A stretch of DNA of 64,000 bases, taken from Orientallactaga sibirica. Lineage: Eukaryota; Chordata; Mammalia; Rodentia; Dipodidae. The notes below the pieces were generated by a model. That model was not told where the DNA came from and made no database searches. It saw only the letters and a program-made list of their open reading frames with translations. Where the stretch lies: the NCBI GenBank assembly GCA_036365145.1, contig JAEOAD010000040.1, positions 12,712,501-12,776,500 of the forward strand. Direction: 5' to 3'. Every line of letters begins with the position of its first letter. Position 1 is the first letter of the stretch. A program made the position numbers and the translations under genes. Shown piece after piece: positions 32,605 through 45,788 of the stretch.

Positions 32605-32835
32605 GCTGGGCATGGTGGTGCACGCATTTAATCCCAGCACTTGGGAGGCAGAGGTAGGAGGACTGCTGTGAGTTTGAGGCCACCCTGAGACTACATAGTG
32701 AATTCCAAGTCACCATGAGTTCGAGGCCACCCTGAGACTACATAGTGAATTCCAGGTCAGCCTGAACTAGAGTGAGACCCTACCTCGAAAAACACAAGCA
32801 AACGAACAAACCCCAAAAAAAAAAAAAAAAAGAAA
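32605..32835 (+). repeat. B1 with internal duplication
   Basis: The segment GAGGCCACCCTGAGACTACA occurs twice, at about 32678 and 32723, 45 bases apart inside one sense B1. This gives a longer-than-normal element. Confidence 0.8.
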
Positions 32836-33174
32836 GTCATAAAGTATTTTCAAAGTACATTGTTGAGAACATTAGGTTCACAGGTCACAGCAAAATGGGG
32901 GAAATTCTGTGATAGGTTTTCATATGTTACCAGATGTCATTCTTAGCTCTTTGGGTTGATTGAAGCTGGTGATTAATACATTCCAAAGCTGGTTTTACCT
33001 GATAGTTGCAGGATGTTTGGTTGGACACAGTTGGGCAAGGAATGGCTGCTGGGGAATTCAAGTTAGGCCCAAAAGCTTTGGCTTAGATCTGCGGTGCTCT
33101 AGCTCTTCAGTCACAGTGGAGCCTTCAGCCTACGTGTGGCTTTTTTTCTGGGAATTTCAGTTCACAGGTTTTTT

Positions 33175-33465
33175 TTTTTTTTTAATCTATTTATTTACAA
33201 GCAGAGGTGACAGGGAGAATGGGTGTACCAGCGCCTCTTGCCATGGCAGATGAACTCCAGATACATGTACCACTTTGTGCATCTGGCTTTATCTGGGTAT
33301 TGGGGAAATTAAACCCAGGCTGTTAGGATTTGCAAGCAAGTGCCTTTAGCTGCTGAGCCTTCTCTCCAGCCCTGCAGTTGATTGTTTTGTAGTTCTGAGG
33401 ATCAAACCCAAGATCTTTCATGCAGGGCAAGCATCCTGCCACCGAGCCACATATCCAGCCCCATA
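33175..33465 (-). repeat. Antisense B2-like and ID-like
   Basis: A B2-like copy at 33180-33375 ends CTTCTCTCCAGCCC. It is followed by an ID-like head read backwards at 33385-33465, about 95 bases before AASDH exon 2. Confidence 0.75.
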
Positions 33466-33557
33466 AAGTCACTTTTGCCAGGAGCGAGTGTGGAGATGTT
33501 TCCTCCTCTTTTCCCAGCAATCTTCCTAAATGTCCCTGTTGACATTTCTCTGTATAG

Positions 33558-33599
33558 GGAGAGTCCTTAGCCACCGATGTGTAGATAAACTTCAGTGAA
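33558..33599 (+). other. AASDH: AASDH 5' UTR part of exon 2
   Basis: Forty-two bases lie between a plausible acceptor (CTGTATAG, ending at 33557) and the start codon at 33600. The ATG context (GTGAAATGA) is moderate, with A at -3. Confidence 0.65.
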
Positions 33600-33829
33600 A
33601 TGACGCTTCAGGAACTGGTGCAGCAGGCTGCCTCTGCGCATTTGGACAGAACAGCTGTGTGCTTTGATGGATGCAACAGCAGGCCTCCAGTGTGCTATAC
33701 CTACAGAACTGTGCTTACTGATGCCTCAGAATTATCCAGTTTTCTGCTGTCACACTGTGACTTACAAGGAATTTGGGAAATTGGTCTCTACTGTCAACCT
33801 GGGGTAAATGTTCCCTCCTGGATTTTAGG
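33600..33829 (+). CDS. AASDH: AASDH exon 2 (start codon)
   Basis: It reads from MTLQELVQQAASAHLDRTAV to NVPSWIL and ends with GG of a split glycine. The donor is GTAAGT at 33830. It forms the N-terminal edge of the adenylation domain. Confidence 0.96.
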
Positions 33830-35771
33830 GTAAGTTGTTATAATACTATAAATTGATATTACTGTACTCTATAGCCTTTAACACATAGAATTATTTGTTT
33901 GTTTGTTTATTTATTGGTGCTTTTTCAAGGCAGGTTTTTAATTTTAATTTAATTTTATTTTATGCATGAGAGAATTGGCATACAAGGGCCTGTAGCCACT
34001 GCAATTGAACTCCAGACATGTGTGCCATCTTATGCACAGGCACAACCTTGTGTGTCTGGCTTACTTGGGTTCTGGGGAGCTGAACTTGGGCTTAGGCTTT
34101 GCAGGCAGGTGCCTTAACCACTAAGCCATCTCTCCAAGCTGATCTGGAACTCACTCTGTAGCCCCAGGCTGACCTCAACTGCACAATTCTCTTATCTCAG
34201 CTTCCTGAGCACTAGGTCTGTGCCTCCATGCTGACCTGATACACAGAATTTAAAGAGGCTAAAGTTCACTTTTTTTCTCGTATTTAATCTTTAAAAATTT
34301 TTTTTTTAATTTTAATTTTTTTATTGACAACTTCTTTAATTGTAGACAATAGCCGTGATACTTCCCTCTCTCCTCCTCATTTTTTAAACTTATTTAGAAG
34401 ATACTAGAACTTTTCATTAATAGAACTTATGTGTGGGGGGGATGGGCATGTGTATGGAGGTCAGAGGAAAACCTCAAGGTCCTGGTTCTTTCGTACCTTG
34501 TGTGAGATATGGTCTCTCTCTCTTTTTTTTTTTCTGCTGCGAAGGCCAAACTAGCTGGCCTGCAGGCTTTAGGCTTTCTGGCTCTGCCTCCCACTGCTGT
34601 GGACCCACTGGGATTTCAGAAGTGTACATTGTGTCACTGCCATGTCAAGTTTTATGTGGGTACTGGGGATCTGAACTAGTCAGCAAACTTGTGCAGCAAG
34701 TGCTTTTAACCAACAAGCCATCTCCACCCCCCCCAAACATTTAAATATCTCCAGAGTATAAAGACTTCATTTGTCTGTCAAAAGAAAACAATTATAATGA
34801 TTTGTTGTTAAATCAAAGAAAACAAGGATTTGAGAAGTAATCATGAGTAGTTTATTGAGAATTTATTATGTGGAAAGATCTAGTGTCTTCAAGGTGAATT
34901 CCAAAGTAATTTTTTTTTTTTTTTTTTTTGAGAGAGACAGAGAGAGAGGAGAGGAAGACAGATAGAAATGGGCGTGCCAGCAGCCTCTCAGCTGCTGTGA
35001 ATGAAATCTAGATGCATGCGCCCCTTTGTGGTCAAGTGCGGCATTGCGCCCTTGTGTCACTTTGCATCTGGCTAAACGTGGGACCTGGAGATTGGAACCG
35101 CTGGAGATTGGCTTAGGAGGCAGGCGCCTTAACCGCTAAGCCGTCTCTCCAGCCCCCAAAGTATTTTTATTTAAAATGAATGAACTTTGCCTGGAGAGGT
35201 GGCTTAGTGGTTAAGCGCTTGCCTGTGAAGCCTAAGGACCGTGGTTCAAGGCTTGATTCCCCAGTACCCATGTAAGCCAGATGTACATGGTGGCGCATGC
35301 GTCTGGAGTTCATTTGAAGTGGCTAGAGGCCCTGGTGTGCCCATTTTCTCTCTCCCCCCCTTCTCTGTCTCTAATAAGTAAATAAATAAAAAAATTTAAA
35401 TGAATTAACTTTGATCTTTATATAAATATTGTTGCATATAGAAATTGTTTTTTCTCATAAGGTATCCAGATTTGGGTGAAAGACATCCTTAGTATTTTAA
35501 GGATGTTGCATTTGAGTTTAGCTCCTTTTATCTTGCATGATGAATAAATTAGATGTTTGATATTTAACAGTGGCCAGTTAACCAAATGTATTATACTGTA
35601 ACACATTAGCTTTTAAAAAATATTGTGTTAGCCAGGCATAGTGGTGCACACCTTTAATCCTAGCATGCGGGAGGCAGAGGTAGGAAGATCACTGTAGTTC
35701 AAGGCCACCCTGAGATTACATAGTGAATTCCAGGTCAACCTGGGCTAGAGTAAGACCCTACCTTGAAAAAC

Positions 35772-35804
<33 letters not shown>

Positions 35805-35817
35805 AGAAGAAGAAGAA

Positions 35818-35849
<32 letters not shown>

Positions 35850-37502
35850 AAAGAAAAAAGTTGTGTTTCTCTATTTTTTTAAAGGCATGAGCCACCATGC
35901 CTGGCTAATATTTTTTATTTATATGCAAGCAGAGAAATGGTGGAAAGATGGGTGTGCCTTTAGTTGACGCAAATGAACTTGAGATGAATGTGTCACTTTG
36001 TGGATCTGGCTTTATGTGGGTACTGGGGAATCAAACCTGGGTCCTTAGGCTTTGGAAGCAAGTGCCTTAACCTCCTTAACCTCTAATCCATCTCCCCAGC
36101 CCCGTGTTTCTCTGTATTAAGTGTTTAGTACTTGTTTTTGTTTCTGTGGTACTGGGAATGGAACTCAGGGCCTTGTGCATGCTAACCAAGTGCTCTACAA
36201 CTGAGCTATCTCCCTATTCCAAGTGATAAGACCTTAATACAGAATTATTTTATATGCCATATATTCATTTAACATCAAGTGAAAACACTGTGAAATTTTA
36301 ATAAACAAAACAGACAAATAGAGTGCTTCCAGGAGGAAGGAGTTCCTTGACATTCTCTGCTGCCTGTTCCTTGTTTCTTCAGCATCCTCCAAGTCCCTGC
36401 CGCGTATGCACCCATTGATCCCGATTCACCACCGTCGTTATCTATTCACTTCATGAGAACGTGCAATCTGAAGTATATTCTCATTGAAAAGAAGCTAATG
36501 AATGTAAGTCTAGCTGTTTAAATTGCTCTAGCTGTTTAAATTGTGTGTGTATTACATTTATCTTTTGGTTGAAGAGTTTCCTTCTCCCTTGTCTTGATTT
36601 CTAAATCCACTAACTCTGGCATTGTTTTAGTCTCACGCTATTAACATTTTGGGCTGAGTAAGTCTTTCAGCGAGAAGCACTGTGTGCATTGTAAGCTGTT
36701 TAGTGACTTTCCTGGCTTGGTTTCTAAATCCACACACTGTGGCGTTGTCCCTCAGTCTTAGTACTAGTGACATTTTGGGCTGAGTGGCTTTTTTTGGTGG
36801 CGGCGGGGGGGAGGGGTTGGTGTTTAGCAACTTTTCTGGCTTCCACTCATTAGATACCAGTGGTACCTCTTAGGAGTACTGGAAATACCCAGATCTTTCT
36901 GGATGTCCCTTGGCACTCTCTGCCCATCACACTTCATAGAGAAACACTACACTGTATGGCATGAAAAGTATCTTTCAGCCTCTCATTGTTTGTTTTTGTT
37001 TTTTTTCCAGGTTGACCTGGAATTTATAGTCCTAGGCTGGCCTCAAACTCACGGTGATCCTCCTACCTCTGCCTCCCAAGTGCTGGGATTAAAGGCGTGC
37101 GCCACCATTAATAATTGTGTATTGTTCTGAATTTCCGTTCTATCCAAAGCATTTTCCATATTGGAAAAGTTATATAATATATGGAAAGTTTTGCTGTGGC
37201 AATTACAGTGGTCAACAATATTAAAGAATTATAATCAAGTTTAAATTCTAAATTAAATAGCAGTACTTAGGCTATGCTTTTATGGAAAATTAAATTTATT
37301 ATTTATAAAAAATGTAAGTACCTGCCAACCAAACATGTACTTTAAAAATACTGCTTTAAAGACTGGAAAGATGGCTCAATGATTAAAGGCCCTTGCTTTC
37401 AAAGCTGGTCAGCAATCATCCTATCTTTGCCACCCAAGTGCTGGGATTAAAGGTGTGCATCCAGCTTCTTGGAAATACTTTATTTATTTGACAGAGAGAG
37501 AC

Positions 37503-37585
<83 letters not shown>

Positions 37586-38940
37586 ATGGTCACACCAGGG
37601 CCTCTAGCCACTGCATGCACCACTTTGTGCCTCTGGTATTATGTGGGTACTGGGGAATCAATCCCAGGTCCTTAGGCTTTGCAGGCAAGCACCTTAACTG
37701 CTGAACCATCTCTCCAGCCCTTTTATTTGTATTTTTATCCTTGGATATGTAGCAATTACCTTCAGCCCTGCAAAAACCATTTTGAATGGACACATGAATT
37801 TCATGTTGCCCAACAGACTGCCCTGCCCCCCCTTTTTACAATGAGAGAGAATTGGCACACCAGGGCTTCCAGCCACTGCAGTTGAACTCCAGACATGTGT
37901 TCCCCCTTGTGTGCATGTGTGACCTTGCATGCTTGCATCACTGCATCTGGTTAATATGGGACCTGGAGAATTGAACATGAGTCCTTAGGCTTCACAGGCA
38001 AGCACCTTAAGTGCTAAGCTATTTCTCCAGCCTCCCCAATATTAACATTTTAATCTTTATCTTTTACTGAGCAGAAGTTCACATCTTCCTATGAAACACT
38101 TTTGAACTATGACACAGTTTCAGTAGGACATACGGACCTGGCACTCTTCAGGCTGCATTGGGAAAACGTTGAGGTGAACTGGCTCCTAAGTGCTAGAAAA
38201 GAGAAACCTGAAAATGAAAATGGAACGAGCAACCCAAGTTCTGAAGACAGCAGTGCAGACAAGGAACACTTGGATGTGAGGCAGAAGCATTGTCTAGCCT
38301 ATGTTCTGCACACATCAGGGACCACAGGGACACCGAAGGTTGTCAGAGTGCCACACGTGTGCATTGTACCGAATATCCAGCATTTTCGGTAAGTCCTTTC
38401 TAAAAATTTTTTTATTTATTTGAGAGAGGGAAATAGAGGGGGAAAGAGGGAGAGAGAGAATGGGCATGCCAGGGCATACAGCCACTGCAAAGGAACTACA
38501 GATGCATGTGCCACCTTGTGCATCTGGCTTACGTGGGTCCTGGGAATTGAATCTGGGTCCTTTGGCTTTGTAGGTAAGCACCTTAACCACTAAGCCATCT
38601 TTCCAGCCCCATTTTTGGTAAGTTCTACCCCTTGGAATCCTTCTCAGAGTTTGTGTCTAAGCTGCAGTGTGGTGATGCACACCTGGTCTCACTTGGGAGT
38701 TGGAGGCACTAGAATCGCACATTGGAGTCACTCTGGGCTACACTGTGAAAGCCTGTCTTGGGAGAAAAAAAAAAAAGAAGTAGAATTTCAAATGCTTGTT
38801 TTTTGTAAGTCTTGCTCCTAAATAGATAATCCTAACCAATCAGGGAATTGGGCTTGTCTTGTCTGTGCAAACAAGGAATGTGTTTGTTGATACAGGCCAA
38901 TTCTAGAACAAACAAATTGTAGCATGGAAGCCTTATGTGC

Positions 38941-38983
<43 letters not shown>

Positions 38984-40853
38984 CATGGGGATTGAGTCCT
39001 GGACCTCACACATACTAGGCTAGTACTTTACGCTGAGCTCTGTCCCTACCCTGTCCCTTTATTTTAACATTAGGTTCTACTGAGTTGCTCAGAGTGACCA
39101 TAAACTCGCTCTGTTAATCCTCTTGCCTCCCCCTCACAATAACTGTGATCAGAGACCTGCCCACCGAGCAGACTACACCCTCCTGGTGTACTCTCTTCTC
39201 TACTTACTGCTTCACAAAATGAGCATCTCTTGACCCATCAGCAAGACAAAATTCATAATGCTAATGAAAGGCTAACTTTATCTAGTAGATTAAGTTCAAA
39301 TGTCAGCCAGCTAGTCCAGCTTCTACCCTTATGGAATCATATAGAAAAAACTCCATGCTCTGACATCTATTCTAGTCTCTGCCAAGAAACCGTTCTTTTC
39401 ACTAATAATTAAAAAGACAGAAAGAAAGGAGGAAACAGATGCTAATGGGGACTTTGTAAGATACATACTAAGTTTATATCTTTGTCAGTGTTACTTAAAT
39501 TTTTTTTTACATTATATTTATTTATGAGAGAGGGAGAGAGAAAGGGGTGCAGATAGAGAGAATGGGCATGCCAGGTCCTCTAACCACTGCCAACGAACTC
39601 CAGACACATGCACCACCATGTCCTTTGACTTTGCAGGCAAGCACCTTAACCACTAAGTCATCTCTCCAGCCCTAATTTAACTTTTTAAAAATTTAACTAA
39701 TTTTAATTTATTTATTGTTTATTACAGATTGAGAGAGAGAGAGAATGGGCATGCCAGGGCTTCTAGCCACTGCCAACAAACTCCAGACACATGCACCACT
39801 GTATGCATCTGGCTTATGTGGATTCTGGGGAATCAAACCAGGGTTCTTAGGCTTCACAGGCAAGCACCTTAACTGCTATGCCATCCCTTCAGCCCTAACT
39901 TTTTTTTTTTTTTTCCTGAGGTAGGGTCTCACTCTAGCTAGAGGCCTACCTGGAATTCACTTGGTAGTCTCGAACTCTGCCTCCCGAGTGCTGGCATTCA
40001 AGGCATGCGCCACCAAGCCCGGCTGCTTCAGCCCTAATTAAAATTTTTTTAAAAAGATTATTTATTTATTTATTTGAGACAGAGAGAGGAAAAGAGAGAG
40101 AGGGAGAGTGAGAATGGGCACGCCAGGGCCTCTAGCCACTGCAAATGAACTCCAGACGCATGAGCCCCCTTGTGCATCTGGCTTATGTAGGACCTAAAGA
40201 ATTGAACCAGGGTCCTTAGGCTTCGCAGGCATGTTCCTTAATCACTAAGCCATCTCTCCAGCCTTAATTTTAATTTTTTTTTTGTTTTGTTTTTTCGAGG
40301 TAGGGTCTCACTCTGGTCCAGGCTGACCTGGAATTAACTATGTAGTCTCAGGGTGGCCTCGAACTCCCGGCGATCCTCCTACCTCTGCCTCCCGAGTGCT
40401 GGGATTAAAGGCGTGTGCCACCACGCCCGGCTAATTTTAAATTTTTAAGTAGCATTAAGGAGTGAAAAGAATTGGGTTAGGCAATTTGTAGTGGTGCATG
40501 CGTTCATTCGAGCATGCATCCTCAGTGGGTACATACTTCCCCCAGGGGGATAAAAATCAGTCTTTGGGCAAGAGGACAGGGAATGTCATAGATACTGTGA
40601 CTGTCTGGGGCCCTCTATGGGGCCATAGTCCATAGACAGATACACAGTACATCTGTGGTAGGACTAGTGATGAATCAAAGAAGGAAAACTAAAAATTTTC
40701 CTTAAGAGGTCCATAACAAAAACAAATGCCTGAGAAATACTGATTAGAGAGAAGAGACTGGAAAGGATGAGGTCAGTGTGGGATATCAGCTGTGGACAAA
40801 AGGCAATGGTAGATGTCAGAAGACAGCGGTTCAAATCACAATTTTTAAATATT

Positions 40854-40900
<47 letters not shown>

Positions 40901-43900
40901 TTTGGCAGAGAGAGAGAGAGAATGCCCTGCAAACGAACTCCAGACACGTACACCACTTTGTGCATCTGGCTAAAGTGGGTCCTAGGGAATCGAACCTGGG
41001 TCCTTTGGCTTTGCAGGCAAACTCCTTAACAGTTAAGCCATACCTCCAGCCCTCAATCACAATTTGTAACATAGAGCAAATGGGCTTGTCAAGTGATAGA
41101 GTATGAGAGAAAGATGGGAATAGAATCAAAAGAAACGTCTTTAAGCCCAGCACTCGGGAGGAGGCAGAGGTAGGAGGATTGCCGTGAGTTTGAGGCCACC
41201 CTGAGACTAGTGAATTCCAGGTCAGTCTGAGCTAGTGTGAGACCCTACCTTGGAAAAAATAAAATAAAATAATAAAATAAAACCATCAGGCTGGAGAGAT
41301 GGCTTAGCGGTTAAGTGCTTGCCTTTGAAGCCCTAAGGACCCCGGTTTGAGGCTTGATTTCCCAGTACCCACGTAAGCCAGATGCACAAGGTGGCACATG
41401 CATCTGGAGTTCGTTTGCATCTGGCTTACATGGGACCTGGAGAATTGAACCGGGGTCCTTAGGGTTCGCAGGCATGTGCCTTAACCACTAAGCCATCTCT
41501 CCAGCCCTTGTAGCACTTTTTACATCTGCTTTACCTGAGTTCTAAGGAACTGAACCCGGGCCTACAGTCTTTGCAAGCAAGCGTCTTTAACTGCTGAACC
41601 ATCTCTCCAGCCCCTCACTGACACTTACTGTTAGTATCTGTGTTTATCAAACATAAGACTTTTATTTTTACATTTAAGATTTTATTAGTGCGTATGTGTA
41701 TATGCGCATGCACGTGTGTCCTGCTAGGGCTTCTTGCTGTTGAAAAAGAATGTCACAGCATGTGCCAGTTACTGCTTTAAGTGAGTGCAGGCTTTGCAAC
41801 AAGCATCCTTAACTGTTAAGCCATTTCCTCAGCCCCTAGACTTTTTATTTTGGGAGGATTACTGGCCGAGCCACCACACCAGGCTCAGGCTCTGGGCTTC
41901 TTTTTCCTGCCTTCCTTCCTTCCTTTTTTTTTTTTTTTTTTTTTAAGCTGGGTCTCACTCTAGACCAGGCTGACTGGAATTCAGTCTGTAGTCCAGGCTG
42001 GCCTTGAACTCCTAGTGATCCTCTGACCTCAGCATTTTAAGTAGTGGGATTAAAGGTGTAAGCTACCATGCCCTGTTTGGACGTAAGACTGTTTTTACAT
42101 TTGTGTGTGTAGACTCTCCGTGGGGTGTGAGCACGTTTGAGCATATGCATGTGCCCTGTATGCATGCTTACATGAGGAGGCCCCGTGGCCTTACTGCTCA
42201 TCTGCGTGTTACTTTCCTTGAGATGGGGTCTCTGTCGGCACAGAGCTGCTGTCCGTTAGCCCCAGAGATTCTCTCGTCTCCTTTACCCACCCTTTGCTGG
42301 GTTACAGGTGGCCATGCCCAGCTTTTCTTTCTTTCTTTTTTAAAAAATATTAAAAATTTTTGTTTGTTTATTTAAGAGCAACAGACAGAGAAAGAGGCAG
42401 AGAGAGAGAGAGAGAATGGGCACACCAGGGCCTTTAGTCATGGCAAATGAACTCCAGGTGCATGCGCCACCTTGTGCATCTGGCTTACGTGGGTCCTGGG
42501 AATTGAGCCTTGAACTGGGTCCTTAGGCTTCACAAGCAAGCACTTAACCACTAAGCCATCTCTCCAGCCCCCCACCTTTTTTTTTCTGATGCAGGGTCTC
42601 ACATTAGCCAGGCTGACAGGCCAGCCTTGAACTCATGGTGATCCTCCTACCTCTGCCTCCTGAGTGCTGGGATTAAAGGCATGTGCCACCATGCCTGGCC
42701 ATGCCCAGCTTTTTACCTGGGTTCTGGAAAGTCAAACTTGGCAGTCTCTGGGCTAATAGGCCCTCATACTTAAGAGGCAAGTGTTTTTAACTGTTGAGCC
42801 ATCTCTGCAGCTCATGCTAGACATTTCTCATGGAAACTGTTCTGTTTGTTTTAGGGTACTTTTTGACATCACACAAGAAGATGTTTTGTTTCTGGCCTCA
42901 CCTCTGACCTTTGATCCATCTGTTGTGGAAATATTTGTTACCCTATCAAGTGGTGCCTGTCTGCTTATTGTACCAACATCTGTCAAAGTTCTCCCATCAA
43001 AATTAGCTGCTGTTCTATTTTCCCATCATAAAGTGACTGTTTTACAGGTACATTTTTAGTAGCAAATGAAATGTTTCATTATTATTATTATTATTATACA
43101 TGAGAGATAATAAGAGAGAGAGAGAGAGAATTGGTGTGCCAGGGCCTCCAACCACTGCAGTTGAACTCCAGACACATGCCCCCCCCTTGTGCACATGTGT
43201 GACCTTGCATGCTTGCATCACTTTTTGTGTCTGACTTACATGGGATCTGGAGAGTGAACCTGAGTTCTTAGGCTTCTCAGGCAAGCACCTTAACCTGCTA
43301 AGCCATCTCTCCAACCTGGAAATGTTTTATTTTTAATTAATATTTAGAAAATACCTTATATTGCTGTCATTTGCAATTAATTGATGATAGTCTAGTTAGA
43401 TTCTCAGATGCTCTACCTTGTGCTATCACTTGTTTATTTATTTAACAATGAAAGGAAAAGTAGGCCTGTTATGCCTAGAAAATTATTTTACTATTTACCA
43501 TGCTAGCAGGAGGAACTTGACTTTGATCAAGTCTATTGGGATGTGCTGTTTTGGGGTATCTTCTATCTTAAAATGTAAGCATGTATACTAAAAGCTAGTA
43601 TACATGTATTATTATATTTCCCACATGAGTAAACAGGAGGACTAGGAATTCAAGCCCAGCCTCTGCTACATATTGAGTTCAAGACCAGCCTGGATTACAT
43701 AAGACTCTGTCTCAAAAAACCTGTAATTTGGGGGTTGAAGAGATGGCTCAGCAGAGGGCCTGAGAAGGCTTGACGCCTCTAGAGTTAGAATTTCCAGATC
43801 CCTAGCCGGGCGTGGTGGCGCACGCCTTTATTCCCAGCACTCGGGAGGCAGAGGTAGGAGGATCACCATGAGTTGGAGGCCACCCTGAGAATACATAGTG

Positions 43901-45748
43901 AATTCCAGGTCAGCCTGAGTGAGACCAGAAAAAAAAAAAAAAAAAGAATTTCCAGATCCCTTGTAAACAGCTGGATGTGGCGATGCCCAGTCCTGGAAAG
44001 GGAGGCCAGGGAGTTGCCTGGGCTTGTGAAAAGCAGTGAGCTTCAAGACTGGCTCAAATTGAGAAGAGAATGGGCAGAAGAGTGACGGAGCCGGACACAC
44101 TCCACCCACCACAGGCAAGCATGCGGGGTGCTGCAAGGGCACACACGTGTGCACATACCACACACACACAAAAAGAGTTTTGATTTTTAATTTTTGCATT
44201 GCTGTATGTACATTAATATACAGAAACCGATACTTTTGAAATTTGACTTGTCCGTGTGTGTGTGAATGTGCCAAGGTCTCCTACTGCCGAGAACACAGGC
44301 ACTTGCACCGCTTTGTGTCTGGCTTTATGTGGGTGCTGGAGAGCGGAATCCAAGCCAATGGGCTTTTCGAGTAAGCGCCTTTGACCACTGAGCCATTGCT
44401 CTAGCCCCTGAAATTTGTCCTCCTAAAAACAGTTTTTGTTGTTGTTTTTTCAAGGTAAGATGGTCTTGCTCTAGCCCAGGCTGACCTGGAATTCACTATG
44501 TAGTCACAGGGTGGCCTCCAACTCATGGCCACCACCAGGATGGTGTGCACATTTAGTCCTGGCTCTCAGGAGACTAAGATAGGAGTATTGCTTGAGCTCA
44601 AGGCGAGCCTGGGGCTAAAGTGAGTTCCAAGTCAGCCTGGGCTAGAGTGCAGCCTACCTTGAAAAAAAAAAAAAAAAGGCCAGGCGTGGTGGCACACGCC
44701 TTTAATCCCAGCACTGGGGAGGCAGAGGTAGGAGGATCACCTGAGGCCACCCTGAGAATACAGAGTGAACTCCAGGTCAGCCTGGGATACAGTGAAACCC
44801 TACCTCAAAAAAAAGGAAGGAAGGAAAGAGGGGAGGAAGGGAGAGACGGAGAATACACACCTTAAGATACTACAGGCCTAGGGAGATGTCTGAGTTAGTA
44901 AAGTGCTTCTTATGCAAGTATGAGGACCTGCATCTGCACCCCAATGCAAATGCAGGTGTGGCAGCACTTCTTCCCATCCCAGGGCTTGGGAGGCAGAGAC
45001 AGGAGATCCCCTTGAATGGGTGAGCTCCAGCTTGAGTAGAGTACATATTGTGGTTTTTCCATTTGTGTAAAGTTCTAGATCTGTAGTGACAAAAAGTAGA
45101 TCAGCAGTTGTCTGGAGACAGGGGTCCCAATGGGAGGGAAGAATTACGTGGTTACAGGTAATTTGAGGGTAGTATCTATTGCTGTGGTCTGGGTGTTTGT
45201 GACCCTTCTGAACCGACATATTGATATCTAATCCCCAGCGTGCTGGAATGAGGGTGTAGGCCACTGGGAGGTGTCTAGCATCAGATGAGTTAGTGCTCCT
45301 GTAAGAGTGCCCAGGGAGCTTGTTGGTTCCTTGCGCTCTGTGAGGACGCAGCAGAGAGGCGGCCTCTGTGGAGCACACTGAGCCTCAGACATGGAGTGTG
45401 CCTCCGGGGTCTTGCTCTGGCCCGTCCTAGCCTCCACAACAGGAGCAGTGCACTGCTGCTTTGTAATTACCCACTGCATGATATTTTTATTTTAGCAACC
45501 TGTTGAACAGACCAAAACAAGTACATTATTTAGATGGCAATAATAGTTTCAGCGATATATACATATATCAAAACCTATATAAGGGCTGCGGAGATGGGTC
45601 AGTGATTAAAGGTGCTTGCCTGTAAAGCTTGCTGACCGAAGCTCAGTTCCCCTTTAGTCATGTAAAGCCAGATGCACAACAGGGTGCATGCATCTAGAGT
45701 TTGTTTGGAGCAGCAAGAGGCCTCTCTCTCTCCCTCTCCTTTCTTCCC

Positions 45749-45788
<40 letters not shown>

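Noticed and set aside
44878..45479. Overlapping minus-strand frames of 166 and 83 codons
   Set aside because: They cover a B4-like SINE and a MaLR LTR relic read backwards; no protein family fits.
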